From Streptomyces aculeolatus (GTDB lineage Bacteria > Actinomycetota > Actinomycetes > Streptomycetales > Streptomycetaceae): DNA of 64,000 bases. Below the pieces are notes generated by a model. The model did not search any database, had not been told where the DNA came from, and saw only the letters and a program-made list of their open reading frames with translations. The DNA lies in NCBI RefSeq assembly GCF_020400605.1, contig NZ_JAINRD010000012.1, positions 62,001 through 126,000 on the forward strand, in the 5' to 3' direction. Below, piece by piece: positions 27,433 through 36,630 of this stretch (positions are counted from its first letter, which is position 1; each line of letters opens with the position of its first letter). A program made the translations under genes and the position numbers.

Positions 27433-29883
27433 ATGCAATCGCCGAAGCCCACACCCACTGGCCAACACACCCCGCGAAGAACCGTACTTCGCCGAACAGC
27501 CGGAACGCTGGCAGTCACGATGCTGCCCGCCGGAACCCTGTCTGCGGTCGGAACGCAACCAGCGCTGGCCGGCTCTCGTGGAACGACTCCGCCGATCAGG
27601 ATCCGGGCCGGCTATCTGGACCTCGAACTCGACGGGGCGGGGACGGTCGTGGGCCTGGTGGACAGCAGGACCGGAGTCGACCACCTCGCGCCCGATCATG
27701 CAGCGCCCCTGGTCAGCCTGGTTGTCGACGGAGAGCAGCAACGACCGACCAGGGTGGACCGCTCCGGGCCCGGCGGCCGGGTACTTACGTTCCGAAACAG
27801 TGCGGCAAACTGGACGATCCAGGTGAAGTCGACCGGCAAGCGCGGCTACACCACGTTCGAGGCGGTCGCCGTCGACGCGCCGAGGGGCGTCGACGTGCAG
27901 ACCCTGCTCTGGGGCCCCCTGGCCACGTCGATCTCCTCGACGATCGGCACAGCGGTGGGCGTGGTCCGCGACGACGATTTCGCCATCGGGCTCCGCCCGC
28001 TGACCGACCGCACCGAAGGCGCCTGGCCGCAGGAATACCAGGACATGGGCTGGGAGAGCGAGGTCGACCACGACCCGGACCACGTGAGCGTGGGTTCTCT
28101 GGAGGAGTGGAGCGCGGCGGGCGTGACTCCCTGGGGCTCCGTACTGCGCGCCTTCACCTTCGACTACACCAGGGAACGCCACCGCGAGGTACACGGATAT
28201 CCGATCGCGGTCGGGCCGCTGCCCGGCCGCGACGGAAGGATCGCAGGCTCCAAGCTGGCACTCTTCGGAGCCTCGCCCGAGGCGACGCCGACGATCCTGT
28301 CCAACATCGCGGCGGGCGAGAAGCTGCCGTACCCAAGGCTGAACGGCCAGTGGCAGAAGACCTCCCAGGCGAGCAACCAGTCCTGGCTCGTGCTCGGCGA
28401 CCTGCGGACCGACAACATTCCGGCGGCCGCAGGATTCGCCCAGGCGGCCGGCATGGAGCGCATCTACTCACTCACCACCAACTACGGCCCGTGGGCGTCG
28501 AGCGGTCACTACAGGTTCGACGCGAGCCTGGGCGGGAGTGACGCCGGGGCCGCGGCAGCCGTGGACATCGCCAAGGCCGACGGTGTACAGCTCGGCGTGC
28601 ACACCCTGTCGGACTTCATCGGCACCGGCGATGAAGCCTACGACTGGGCCTGGAGCCCGCGAGACGACTACGTCACGGCACCCGCCGACGACAGGCTCGT
28701 GACCGGGGGCAGCGCCTCGCTCACCCGTCCGTTGCCGGCCGGCGACACCACCGTGTACCTCGACTCCGGCACACTGCTTGCTTCGGGCGTATACCACAGC
28801 ATTTTGCGCATCGGAGACGAATTCGTCAGCTACGAAGCGGCCGAGCAGGTGGGGAAGGAGTGGAAGTTGACCGGCCTGCGTCGCGCGCGCTGGGGATCGG
28901 TCGCGGCCTCACACCCTGCGGGCGTCCGCGCCGCCCGAACCGTGGCCAACAGCTACGGCGGCGCGATCGGTAACCATGCCATCCTTGACGAGATCATCGA
29001 CAGGCTGTCCACCGCATGGAACGCAACCGGTATCACCGGGATGTCCTGGGACGGTCTGGAATCGGCATCGGAGTCCGGCTGGGGCGCTTACGGCATCGCT
29101 CACCTGGTGAACACGACGTATGCACGAACCGATGCCAAGGACCGGTTGATCTCCGAGACCAGCCGGATGACCTCGAACACCTGGGACGCGCTGACCCGGG
29201 CCAGCTGGGGTGAGGTCGGCAGCACCTCCATGGAGCAAGTGCTCAAGAACAACACGTACCTCCAGGCGAACTACCTCCCCGGAATGCTCGGTTGGATCAG
29301 CCTCAAAGGCTCGGACAGCCTGCTCATCATGGAGTGGAAGCTGGCGCGAGGCGCCGGTCTGAATGCGGGGGCAGGCTTCCAGAGCTCGGTCTCCAGTCTC
29401 GTGTCGGGCGGAGAGAACACGAAGCGGCTGCTCGAGGCCATCCAGCAATGGGAGACGGCACGCAACCTGGGTGCATTCACTGCGGAGCAGCGGGCGCGCT
29501 TCCTCGACCTGACGACGAACTGGCATCTGACCGTGGTCAAGCCGGGCGTGCGATGGTCCTTGCAGGAGCTGGACACTGCCGGGAACCCGGTCGGCGACCC
29601 CCAGGCCGTCGTCGCGCCGACCCCGGAGCTCGACGCCGGACCGCTGCCCGCGGCGGCCAGGGGCACCCTGTACGAGGCGGTCGTGAAGAGCAATACGCCG
29701 GCGACCACCCGATACGCGGTGACCGCGGGAGCCCTGCCCGCGGGGCTCGCGCTCAACGCCGACACCGGAGGGATCGTGGGCACCCCTGTCAGGGCCGGGA
29801 CCGCGCGGTTCACGATCACGGCATACCAGGGTTCCGGTCAGCCGCCGGCGCAGCGCGACTACGTGATCGACGTCAAGCAGTGA
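27433..29883 (+). CDS. Tat-exported putative glycoside hydrolase of unassigned family with C-terminal Ig-like domain
   Basis: The 816-residue product has a twin-Arg signal (RRTVLRRTAGTLAVTMLPAG), a beta-rich N-terminal part (~50–300), and a middle part that reads like a TIM barrel. Barrel strands are WLVLGDLRTDN, GMERIYSLTTNYGPW, DGVQLGVHTLSDFI, ITGMSWDGLES and LISETSRM. The acidic ends of the last strands are candidate catalytic residues. A putative Ig (He_PIG-like) domain ends the protein: LPAGLALNADTGGIVGTP, ~735–815. I do not recognise a CAZy family. It is 57 nt downstream of the permeases in the same operon, so its product probably feeds the transporter. Confidence 0.75.
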   Translation: MQSPKPTPTGQHTPRRTVLRRTAGTLAVTMLPAGTLSAVGTQPALAGSRGTTPPIRIRAGYLDLELDGAGTVVGLVDSRTGVDHLAPDHAAPLVSLVVDGEQQRPTRVDRSGPGGRVLTFRNSAANWTIQVKSTGKRGYTTFEAVAVDAPRGVDVQTLLWGPLATSISSTIGTAVGVVRDDDFAIGLRPLTDRTEGAWPQEYQDMGWESEVDHDPDHVSVGSLEEWSAAGVTPWGSVLRAFTFDYTRERHREVHGYPIAVGPLPGRDGRIAGSKLALFGASPEATPTILSNIAAGEKLPYPRLNGQWQKTSQASNQSWLVLGDLRTDNIPAAAGFAQAAGMERIYSLTTNYGPWASSGHYRFDASLGGSDAGAAAAVDIAKADGVQLGVHTLSDFIGTGDEAYDWAWSPRDDYVTAPADDRLVTGGSASLTRPLPAGDTTVYLDSGTLLASGVYHSILRIGDEFVSYEAAEQVGKEWKLTGLRRARWGSVAASHPAGVRAARTVANSYGGAIGNHAILDEIIDRLSTAWNATGITGMSWDGLESASESGWGAYGIAHLVNTTYARTDAKDRLISETSRMTSNTWDALTRASWGEVGSTSMEQVLKNNTYLQANYLPGMLGWISLKGSDSLLIMEWKLARGAGLNAGAGFQSSVSSLVSGGENTKRLLEAIQQWETARNLGAFTAEQRARFLDLTTNWHLTVVKPGVRWSLQELDTAGNPVGDPQAVVAPTPELDAGPLPAAARGTLYEAVVKSNTPATTRYAVTAGALPAGLALNADTGGIVGTPVRAGTARFTITAYQGSGQPPAQRDYVIDVKQ

Positions 29884-29943
29884 GCCGGGCGGGCAGGGAC
29901 GGTCGATCACCGATCATCCGAGGCTGAGCCGTACCTTGTGAAC

Positions 29944-29985
29944 GGCAGATGAGTGCCGGCCCTCTCGGGCCGGCACTCATCTGCC
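29944..29985. terminator. Strong bidirectional terminator between convergent operons
   Basis: A perfect 19-bp stem (29944–29962 with 29967–29985) with a TCTC loop. It lies 60 nt past the plus-strand enzyme gene and 147 nt past the GH95 stop on the minus strand, serving both. Confidence 0.85.
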
Positions 29986-30132
29986 CGATGGTTGGGCTGT
30001 CCGCCCGTACCGACACTCCCCCACGACCAGCGGTCGGCCCCGGTCGTGAGCAGCACACCCCGGTTCGGCCCGCAACCGGCAAGAGGGGCGCGTGCCCGGC
30101 GACCGACGCCGTCGGGTACGCGCCCCGGTGGT

Positions 30133-32973
30133 TCAGCGGAAGGTGGCTGCCAGCGCGCTGAGTGCCGCCACCAACTTCGCACTCGCCTCACCCTTTCGGG
30201 CCGCCTTGTCGAGCTGCCTGGTGACAGCACGGTTCGACGCGGGCGATTGGGCAAGGCGCTCTGCCTGCGCGATGTGGTGCCGGACCTGTTCCGCGGCGGA
30301 GTTCGCAAGCTCCCCGGTCACCTCGGCACGATCGACGTGCCAGGAGACGTTGGCGAACCCAACACCTTCGGGCTCGAAGGTGATCGTGTAGGTCTGCCCC
30401 TTGGCCGTGTCGAACGAGATCTTGTCCGAGCCGATGGCCTTTGCGGCCACGAGGTTGCCGTCCGCGTCCTTCACCGTGGTCTGCGTGATGCCCGGGTAGT
30501 CACCGACGAACGTGCCGCCGTTGCGAGCCGTCACCCGGAACTCCGTGGCGTCGCCGTGTGCCCACTTCATGTCCAGGACGAAGTTTCCGCGCGCGACGAG
30601 GCCCTCGACGCTTCCGTCCTTCCACGCACGGGGAAGTGCCGGGAGGAACTGGGTGTAGCCCAGTTGGCTCTGCACGAGCATCTCGGTCATGCCCGCGGTC
30701 AGCCCGAAGTTGCCATCGATCTGGAACGGCGGGTGGGAGTCCAGCAGATTGTCCATCAGGCCGTTCCGGTTCCCGGCGAGCATCGCGCGCACCATGGAGT
30801 AGGTGTCCTCGGCGAGGCCGGTCCTGGCGTACATGTTGATCTTCATGGCCTTGGACCAACCCGTGCCGTTGAGACTGCGCTGCTCGAGCGACTTGGTGGC
30901 AGCATCCATCCATTCGGGCGTGTCCTTGCTGATCAGCGTGCCGGGGAAGAGCCCGACGAGCTGCGACGTGTGGCGGTGCACAGAGCCTTGGTTGGCGCTG
31001 CCCCCGGCACCGAAGTTCCAGATGCCCACCTCGGGGAGATCGCCGGCCCGGGCCTTGCCGAGGCTGGTCTCCTCGAACCACTCCTTCACCTGACCCTGCT
31101 GCCCGATCAGGATCGGGTCGAGCTGCGACTGCTTGTCCTGCCACACCGCGCGCAGGTCCGCATCGACCCCCAGTTCCTCGGAGGCCTCGATGGCCATGCG
31201 GTAGAGCTCCCACACCAGGGACTGGTCGTATGCGGTTCCGACGGCTGTCGGGCCCTGCTCGGCTGAGACGCCCGGCGCCACGGTGAGCCGCTCCTGGTAC
31301 GGGCTGTACCAGAGGTACTCGTTCCAGAACGCGGCCATCTCCTTGAGCATGGGGTACGCGGTGTCACGCAGGAAGTTCTCGTCGCCGGTGAAGAGGTAGT
31401 AGTCGTAGAGGTTCTGCATCGCCCACGACGATCCGCCGATGTTCCAGCCGTACTCCTGCGAACCGATCGGCGCGGTGTGCCCGAACGGGTTCACCTGGGT
31501 GTTGATGAGAAATCCCTTGCCGGTTCCGAGCGGCGCGTTTGCGAAGTCCCCGGTTTTCACCGCTGCGGACCGCTCAGCCGTCAGTCGCCCCGGAACCACG
31601 AGCGACTCGACGAACTCGTTGAACGGCACCTGGGTCTCGGCGAGGTTGGTGATCATCGCCGGCCAGTAGTTCATCTGGACGTTGACATTGAAGTGGTAGT
31701 CCGCTCCCCAGAAGGCGCCCGCGCTGCCGATCATCCACAGACCGCAGAGGTTGGTGGGAAGGTCGCCGGCCCGCGATCCGGCGATGCTGAGGTAGCGACC
31801 GAACTGGTACGCCATCTGATCGACAGCGAGATCGTAGGATCCTGCGCGGTAGTTCCTCATGAGCTGATCGGTGGGGATGTCGGGCACGGTTGCACCCACA
31901 TCGAACTGCACGCGCGAGAAGAGCTTTTGGTAGTCCGCCAGGTGCCTGTCGAGCAGGGCTCGGTATCCACCGGCAGTGGCGGAGTCCACGCGTTGCGTGA
32001 GTTTGTCGTGAGGGTCCTCACCGCGGTACGTCGGGTAATCGTTCTTGTAGTTCGTGCCCGTCGAGTAGACGAGCGTGACGGTGTCGGCAGCGGTGACCGT
32101 CAGCGTGCTGCCGTCGCTGCTCGAGACGGTTCCGCCCTCGTTCTGCAGCTTGAGCTGCATCTCGGCCCGCATCTGGTTGTCGTTCACCTGGCCGGCGAGG
32201 GTGATCCGCTTCTCGTCGGGATCCGCGGTGGCGGTGGTGGTCAGCCCGCTCGCCGCCGCCGTTGACGTCGTGAAGGTGAGCTTGCCCGGCTCGGAGGCGC
32301 TCAGGCGCACCACGGCGACCTGGTCCGGATAGCTCACGAAGTACTCGCGCTGGTAGTGCACGCCGCCGTGGTCGAAGTTCACCGTCGAGACGGCGGTGCT
32401 CATGTCCAGGTCGCGAACGTAGTTCGATGCCGACGCGTCGGTGATGCCGGTGGCGCCGAAGTCCAGGTAGAGATCACCGAAGTCCTGGTACATGCCCATT
32501 CCACCGGTGTTGCCGAACATCAGGCTGGTGAGCTGCTGATTGGCGCCGCCGGCGCCGGTGGGCGGGAGGCCGAAGACGTTGGTGGACTTGTCGTCGAGGG
32601 CGAGGCGGTAGTCGTTCAGTTGCCGGGGCGTGAGCGCTGTTGCCTTGTTGCCGCCGAGGTAGGTGCGCCCGTTGGCAGGCCCGCCTCCCCACAGAGTCTT
32701 CTCGTTGAAGTGGAGGCGGTCTCGCCCCGGGTTGCCGAACGCCATCAGGCCGGTGGTGCCGTTGCCTTGCACCAGCGCCTGGTTCTCCCAGTCGGACACC
32801 GGGGCGGTGTACCACATACGCAGGGGATTGCCCTTGGAGTCCGCGATGTGCGCGGTGGGCGCCGTCTGGTCATGGGGCGCCCCAAGAGCGCCCGGGGCCG
32901 TGACGGCGGAGGCCAGCAAGGGCAACACCACCAGCGCCCTGAGAACGAGGACCAGTCTTCTTCGCATGTTCAT
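30133..32973 (-). CDS. Secreted alpha-L-fucosidase, family GH95
   Basis: Inverting exo-fucosidase, in known members specific for alpha-1,2-linked fucose. The 946-residue product has a signal peptide (~1–32) and the GH95 N-terminal domain (MWYTAPVSDWENQALVQGNG). The (alpha/alpha)6 barrel has the catalytic-site pieces FNVNVQMNYWP (the N-x-N pair, ~430), a Glu in VAPGVSAEQGP (~570) and the Asp in PPFQIDGNFGLTAG (~750). A C-terminal helical tail of ~80 residues is extra. It lies downstream of the GH29-like gene on the same strand and is probably co-expressed from the right control region. Confidence 0.93.
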   Translation of the reverse strand: MNMRRRLVLVLRALVVLPLLASAVTAPGALGAPHDQTAPTAHIADSKGNPLRMWYTAPVSDWENQALVQGNGTTGLMAFGNPGRDRLHFNEKTLWGGGPANGRTYLGGNKATALTPRQLNDYRLALDDKSTNVFGLPPTGAGGANQQLTSLMFGNTGGMGMYQDFGDLYLDFGATGITDASASNYVRDLDMSTAVSTVNFDHGGVHYQREYFVSYPDQVAVVRLSASEPGKLTFTTSTAAASGLTTTATADPDEKRITLAGQVNDNQMRAEMQLKLQNEGGTVSSSDGSTLTVTAADTVTLVYSTGTNYKNDYPTYRGEDPHDKLTQRVDSATAGGYRALLDRHLADYQKLFSRVQFDVGATVPDIPTDQLMRNYRAGSYDLAVDQMAYQFGRYLSIAGSRAGDLPTNLCGLWMIGSAGAFWGADYHFNVNVQMNYWPAMITNLAETQVPFNEFVESLVVPGRLTAERSAAVKTGDFANAPLGTGKGFLINTQVNPFGHTAPIGSQEYGWNIGGSSWAMQNLYDYYLFTGDENFLRDTAYPMLKEMAAFWNEYLWYSPYQERLTVAPGVSAEQGPTAVGTAYDQSLVWELYRMAIEASEELGVDADLRAVWQDKQSQLDPILIGQQGQVKEWFEETSLGKARAGDLPEVGIWNFGAGGSANQGSVHRHTSQLVGLFPGTLISKDTPEWMDAATKSLEQRSLNGTGWSKAMKINMYARTGLAEDTYSMVRAMLAGNRNGLMDNLLDSHPPFQIDGNFGLTAGMTEMLVQSQLGYTQFLPALPRAWKDGSVEGLVARGNFVLDMKWAHGDATEFRVTARNGGTFVGDYPGITQTTVKDADGNLVAAKAIGSDKISFDTAKGQTYTITFEPEGVGFANVSWHVDRAEVTGELANSAAEQVRHHIAQAERLAQSPASNRAVTRQLDKAARKGEASAKLVAALSALAATFR

Positions 32974-33290
32974 GCCGACCTCTATCAGAGTGGCGATCAG
33001 GGATGACCGACGCGCTTGGCCCCGTTGGGCCGGAGCGACGGCCCCACCACCCTGAAGGCCGCCCGAACCCGTTCAAGCGGTCACCGACAACGTCTGGCGA
33101 CTGCCTTCCCCTCACGTGGTCTCGTCGTTGAGCGACTGGGAGCTGGGGATGAAGAGATCGGGTGAATTGCTGGCCGGTCGGCGACTTGGGTCAGGAGTAT
33201 GCATGTTCGCAGGAGGACGGTCAACGGATCCGCCACGGAGAACTCGCCGAGAGCTCCGATGTATGTGGGTCAGTGGACCTGGAAAGTGGA
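32974..33290. other. Intergenic region between the two fucosidase-type genes
   Basis: 317 nt with no conserved ORF. It is less GC-rich than the flanking genes, but no palindromic operator like that at 35329 and no clear terminator were seen. It may hold a secondary promoter for the GH95 gene. Confidence 0.35.
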
Positions 33291-35051
33291 TCATCCAGTC
33301 ACGCGGAAGGCGTCGACGAGCATGTAGGTGCCGGACTTCTTGACGACCCTGATCGTGTGCGGCCCCGCGGTGAGCCCGTCGGCCTCGAACAGCACCTGCT
33401 GGGTCTGTTTGGTCGCCGAGTAGCAGTCGACGGTCTCCTGCAGGGTGCCATCCAGGTAGACGTCCACCTCGCCCATGTCGGTGTTCCGCTCCGTGATGTA
33501 CTCGATGCCGCTCCCGGAGAAGGTGAACTCGGCCGAGTCGCCGTCGGTGCGGGTGAAGTGGACGTCCCCGTTCAGATCGCCCGGCCGGCCACCGCTGCCG
33601 GCCCAGGAACCGACGTACCTGATCAGGAAGTCGGTGTCGTTGTAGAGCCCTCCTTCGGGCTCGGGCACAGGGGCCCCTTCGTGCAAGACCTTGCGGACCT
33701 CCTCGAGCTGGGCGAGTTGTGCGGGGTCCAGCCTGCCGTATCTGTTGACCTTGGTGTCCAGACCGATGGCGGCGCCGCGGTCAGTGGCTGCTTTCACCCA
33801 GCGCACAAGCGAGGTGGTGTCCTTTGACATGCCTTTGTTGCCCCAGCCGGCCCAGCCCGGGTCGTTTGCCCCCAGGTAGGTGAAGTCGAACCACTGGGTG
33901 CTCTGCTCGGCGTCGGCCCATCGACCGTTCGAGGGCATGGCACCGATGTTTCCGCTCTCGCCCGGGGTGTAGTCGTCGTAGACCGAGGTGGGCTGGTGGT
34001 TGCGCGCGCCCAGGCCGGAGTTCAGCGTGATGATCCGGTCCGGGTTGCCTGCCTTGAGCGCCGCGGCCAGGCTGGACCAGTTGTAGGGCTTGGTCATGTC
34101 CTGATAGGCGGGCTGCAGCCCGGGGAACACCCCGTCGACCCACCAGCCGGCCAGCTTGGTCCCGTAGCGCTCGGAGTATTCCCTGATGACCGACTGCCAC
34201 TTGGCCATGGTGTCCTGGGAAGGCACGCCATCCGTACCGGGGGTGTACCCGAAGGCTTTGGTGATCGCGTAGTCGCCGGATTGCTTGTGCGCCGAGTGTG
34301 GCGGGTTGGCCGGAATGTAGAGGACCAGCTTGATGCCGCGCTTGGCCAGTTCGTCGGCGATCTCCATGGGCAGGTCGCGCCCGGCGGGGGTACGCTCGCC
34401 GGGCTGGAGCCCGGCGATGCGCTCGTACGCATGGTTGGGCGCGAGCATGTAGCCGCTGTTCTGACCGAGGGTGAGGATGGCGAACCCGGCGCCCGCCTTC
34501 TCCATGTCGTCCGCGTAAGCCTTTACATCGAAGGTCTTGAGGAGATCGTCCCAGGACTCGCCGTCCTGCCACTTCTCCTCGGGGGAGGCGGCCACCCGGT
34601 TGAGGTAGTTCGACAGGAAGTGGTGGGAGACGCCGTATCGAGCGTGGTGCAGCCAGTCCGTGCCGGGGCTGCCCTCGGCGGTCTCGACCAGGACGGGCGG
34701 GGAGAGGCGGGGCCTGCCGGTCGTCCCTGTCTCGTCCACCGGCGTGACCTCGGCACGGAGGTACTGACCGCCGTAGCTCAGTGGAATACCTGTGTTGCGG
34801 GTCAGAACACCGGTGAGCGGGATCCACGGGCCGTCCTCCGTGGGCCCGGCGAGCCAGCGGAAGCGGGTCGCACCCTCGGTGTCGCCGTCGGGGTCCTGGA
34901 AGCGGTAGCGGGCCTCCAGGCCGCCCTTGGTCCGGGCCGAACCGGTGATCTTCACATCCTGCGCCTTGGGCGAATGGGAGGCGTCCGCGAGCGCGGGCGG
35001 AGCGATGAGTACGGCGGCGGCCGTGATTGCCAGAACGAGGGAAGCACGCAT
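33291..35051 (-). CDS. Secreted alpha-L-fucosidase-like (GH29-type) protein with C-terminal sugar-binding domain
   Basis: The 586-residue product has a signal peptide cleaved near ALADASH, an Ig-like N-terminal module (~25–125), then a TIM-barrel part starting WLHHARYGVSHHFLSNYLN. Barrel strands include GAGFAILTLGQNSGYML, GIKLVLYIPANPP and KLAGWWVDGVFPG; the last resembles the GH29 nucleophile strand (W-x-D-G). A C-terminal beta module (~455–586, AEFTFSGSGIEYITERNTDM) resembles carbohydrate-binding domains. It starts 80 nt after the transporter debris at 35131–35249, so it should be driven leftward from the operator at 35329. GH29 assignment is moderate. Confidence 0.75.
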   Translation of the reverse strand: MRASLVLAITAAAVLIAPPALADASHSPKAQDVKITGSARTKGGLEARYRFQDPDGDTEGATRFRWLAGPTEDGPWIPLTGVLTRNTGIPLSYGGQYLRAEVTPVDETGTTGRPRLSPPVLVETAEGSPGTDWLHHARYGVSHHFLSNYLNRVAASPEEKWQDGESWDDLLKTFDVKAYADDMEKAGAGFAILTLGQNSGYMLAPNHAYERIAGLQPGERTPAGRDLPMEIADELAKRGIKLVLYIPANPPHSAHKQSGDYAITKAFGYTPGTDGVPSQDTMAKWQSVIREYSERYGTKLAGWWVDGVFPGLQPAYQDMTKPYNWSSLAAALKAGNPDRIITLNSGLGARNHQPTSVYDDYTPGESGNIGAMPSNGRWADAEQSTQWFDFTYLGANDPGWAGWGNKGMSKDTTSLVRWVKAATDRGAAIGLDTKVNRYGRLDPAQLAQLEEVRKVLHEGAPVPEPEGGLYNDTDFLIRYVGSWAGSGGRPGDLNGDVHFTRTDGDSAEFTFSGSGIEYITERNTDMGEVDVYLDGTLQETVDCYSATKQTQQVLFEADGLTAGPHTIRVVKKSGTYMLVDAFRVTG

Positions 35052-35130
35052 GGCTCTCCTAGGGGTGACGGGCTCTGCGCGGGGTGTCCGGGAAGCCGGA
35101 CCTGGGCTCCGGCGACCGCATGGTCGCCGG

Positions 35131-35249
35131 GCGGGTGGCGCGTTCGTCGGTCATGCCGGAGTGGAGCGTCATCGGCGGCCCCGTCGCGCATCGGCAGCGA
35201 CGAGGCCCGGTGCCGTGGCAGTCGCGACACCGTTGGTCCGCCTGCCCAT
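35131..35249 (-). pseudogene. Fused remnant of the sugar-binding protein and first permease genes
   Basis: From the ATG at 35249 the minus strand repeats the start of the binding-protein gene at 24273 (first ~15 codons, one or two changes). It then jumps at about 35180 into a stretch almost identical to the first permease gene around 25770–25815 (SGMTDERATRPA). About 1.4 kb of the original pair is missing. It shows that this control region once drove the transporter genes too. Confidence 0.88.
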
Positions 35250-35650
35250 CGGGCACCTCCTACCTTCCTCGCTGGTCGAACCCGTCAGGGATGCCGCCCG
35301 GCCCATAATTTATATAAGTAAGTTACTTAGCAATATTGCTGTCGGGGCGACAATGTAGATACCGTGACGTGGTGAGTCAAGACATGCGTGCAACCCGGCA
35401 CGGCGCGGCTCCCGGCGGCCGCGCCGGAGATGCCCCCCTGCTGCGCAAGCTCAACCTCGCAGCCACGGTGCGGGCCTTCCTCGACCACACCTCGCTGACG
35501 GTCAGTGAGGTGTGCTCGATCGTCGGGGTCTCCCGGCCCACCGCCGAGGAACTGCTGGCCACGTTGCTGAGCGAGGGCTTCGTCCGCGAGGTGCGCGGAC
35601 GTCCGGACGGTGAGCGGTCCGCGGGAAGGCCGGCCCGGCGCTTCGAAGCC
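35185..35650. repeat. Right arm of the large inverted repeat (control region)
   Basis: Inverse copy of about 23930–24345. On this side the ROK part is intact while the binding-protein part is truncated; on the left side the reverse is true. The arms are separated by about 11 kb. Confidence 0.9.
35307..35340. promoter_or_regulatory. Palindromic operator and AT-rich promoter, right copy
   Basis: The same AT island as at 24182–24215, inverted: the palindrome AGCAATATTGCT at 35329–35340, preceded by TAAGT-n-ACTTA symmetry and ATTTATATAAG. It lies between the leftward fucosidase genes and the rightward ROK–GH36 pair, 31 nt from the ROK start, so autoregulation is plausible. Confidence 0.7.
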
Positions 35651-36595
35651 GTGGCAGAGGACTTCACCGTCGTCGGGATCGACATCGGCGCCCACAAGGT
35701 CGCCGTCGCCATCTGCGACCTCCGTGGAAACGTCGTGGCGGTGCGCAGACGCAGCGTCGACTCAAGCCTGGAGCCGACCGGACGCATCGGGGCCGCAGTA
35801 CGTCTGGTGAAGACGGCCGTCCGGCAGTCGGGGAAGAGCTGGGCACAGATCCGCGCGATGGCCTGCGGCATCACCGGGGTGATCGCCAACGGTGCGGAGG
35901 TCAGGGACCTCCGCACCGTTCCTGCGGGGCAAGACCTCGACGTCTACTCGCTCCCGGGCTTCGACGACATCGACGTGGCGTCGGAGGTGTCGGAGCGCTT
36001 CAAGCACGACGTGCTGATCTCCAACGACATTTTCCTCGCGGCGGCAGGCGAGCAGTGGAAGGGTGCCGCCACCGAGGCGCGCGACCTCGTCTACATGCAC
36101 GCCGGCCGCCGCCTCGGGGCCGCGATCGTCATCGGCGGGCAGATCCACAACGGACGCCGCGGCCTCGCGGCGTCCGTCGGTGCCATGAAGATCCTGGGGT
36201 GGGCCGACGCGATGGCGCAACTCGACCACGAGAGCCGCAAGCTCGCGGGCTCGACCGCCGGGGAGTCCACCGGTGAGGATCTCCGGGCCCTCTTCGAGGC
36301 GGCGGCAAACGGTGACCGCACCGCGGTGCGCACCGTCGACCGCGTCGCCGAGGCACTCGCCCTGGGGGCGTCCACCCTGGTCCATGCCGTCGATCCCGAC
36401 CTCGTCGTGCTCGGCGGCGGTTTGTCCCGTACGGGGAACGTACTCGCCGACCCGTTCCAGCGGCACTTGGCCGCGACCTCACTCGACTTGCCGGAGTTCC
36501 GCGTGTCCCTGCTCGGCGACGAGTCCGTCGCTCTCGGCGCCGCCCGGCTGGCCCTCGACGATTTCAAGGCGCGCCTACTCGCCGTGCAGGCCTGA
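35372..36595 (+). CDS. ROK-family transcriptional regulator
   Basis: Sugar-responsive repressor of the ROK type, 407 residues from the GTG at 35372 (an ATG four codons on is possible). An N-terminal winged-helix DNA-binding part (LTVSEVCSIVGVSRPTAEEL) is followed by a ROK kinase-fold domain. The domain shows the phosphate loop VVGIDIGAHKVAVAICDL, a central IRAMACGITGVI and VHAVDPDLVVLGGGLS. The usual ROK zinc motif (C-x-C-G-x-x-G-C) is not evident. It heads an operon with GH36 and is the likely reader of the two inverted operators. Confidence 0.92.
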   Translation: MSQDMRATRHGAAPGGRAGDAPLLRKLNLAATVRAFLDHTSLTVSEVCSIVGVSRPTAEELLATLLSEGFVREVRGRPDGERSAGRPARRFEAVAEDFTVVGIDIGAHKVAVAICDLRGNVVAVRRRSVDSSLEPTGRIGAAVRLVKTAVRQSGKSWAQIRAMACGITGVIANGAEVRDLRTVPAGQDLDVYSLPGFDDIDVASEVSERFKHDVLISNDIFLAAAGEQWKGAATEARDLVYMHAGRRLGAAIVIGGQIHNGRRGLAASVGAMKILGWADAMAQLDHESRKLAGSTAGESTGEDLRALFEAAANGDRTAVRTVDRVAEALALGASTLVHAVDPDLVVLGGGLSRTGNVLADPFQRHLAATSLDLPEFRVSLLGDESVALGAARLALDDFKARLLAVQA

Positions 36596-36630
36596 TCCAC
36601 CCCCACTCACCGAACCTAGGAGTCACCGAC

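Noticed and set aside
32974..33290. A third copy of the ROK operator upstream of the GH95 gene
   Set aside because: No AGCAATATTGCT-like palindrome or AT island was found there; the gene is more likely expressed by read-through from 35329.
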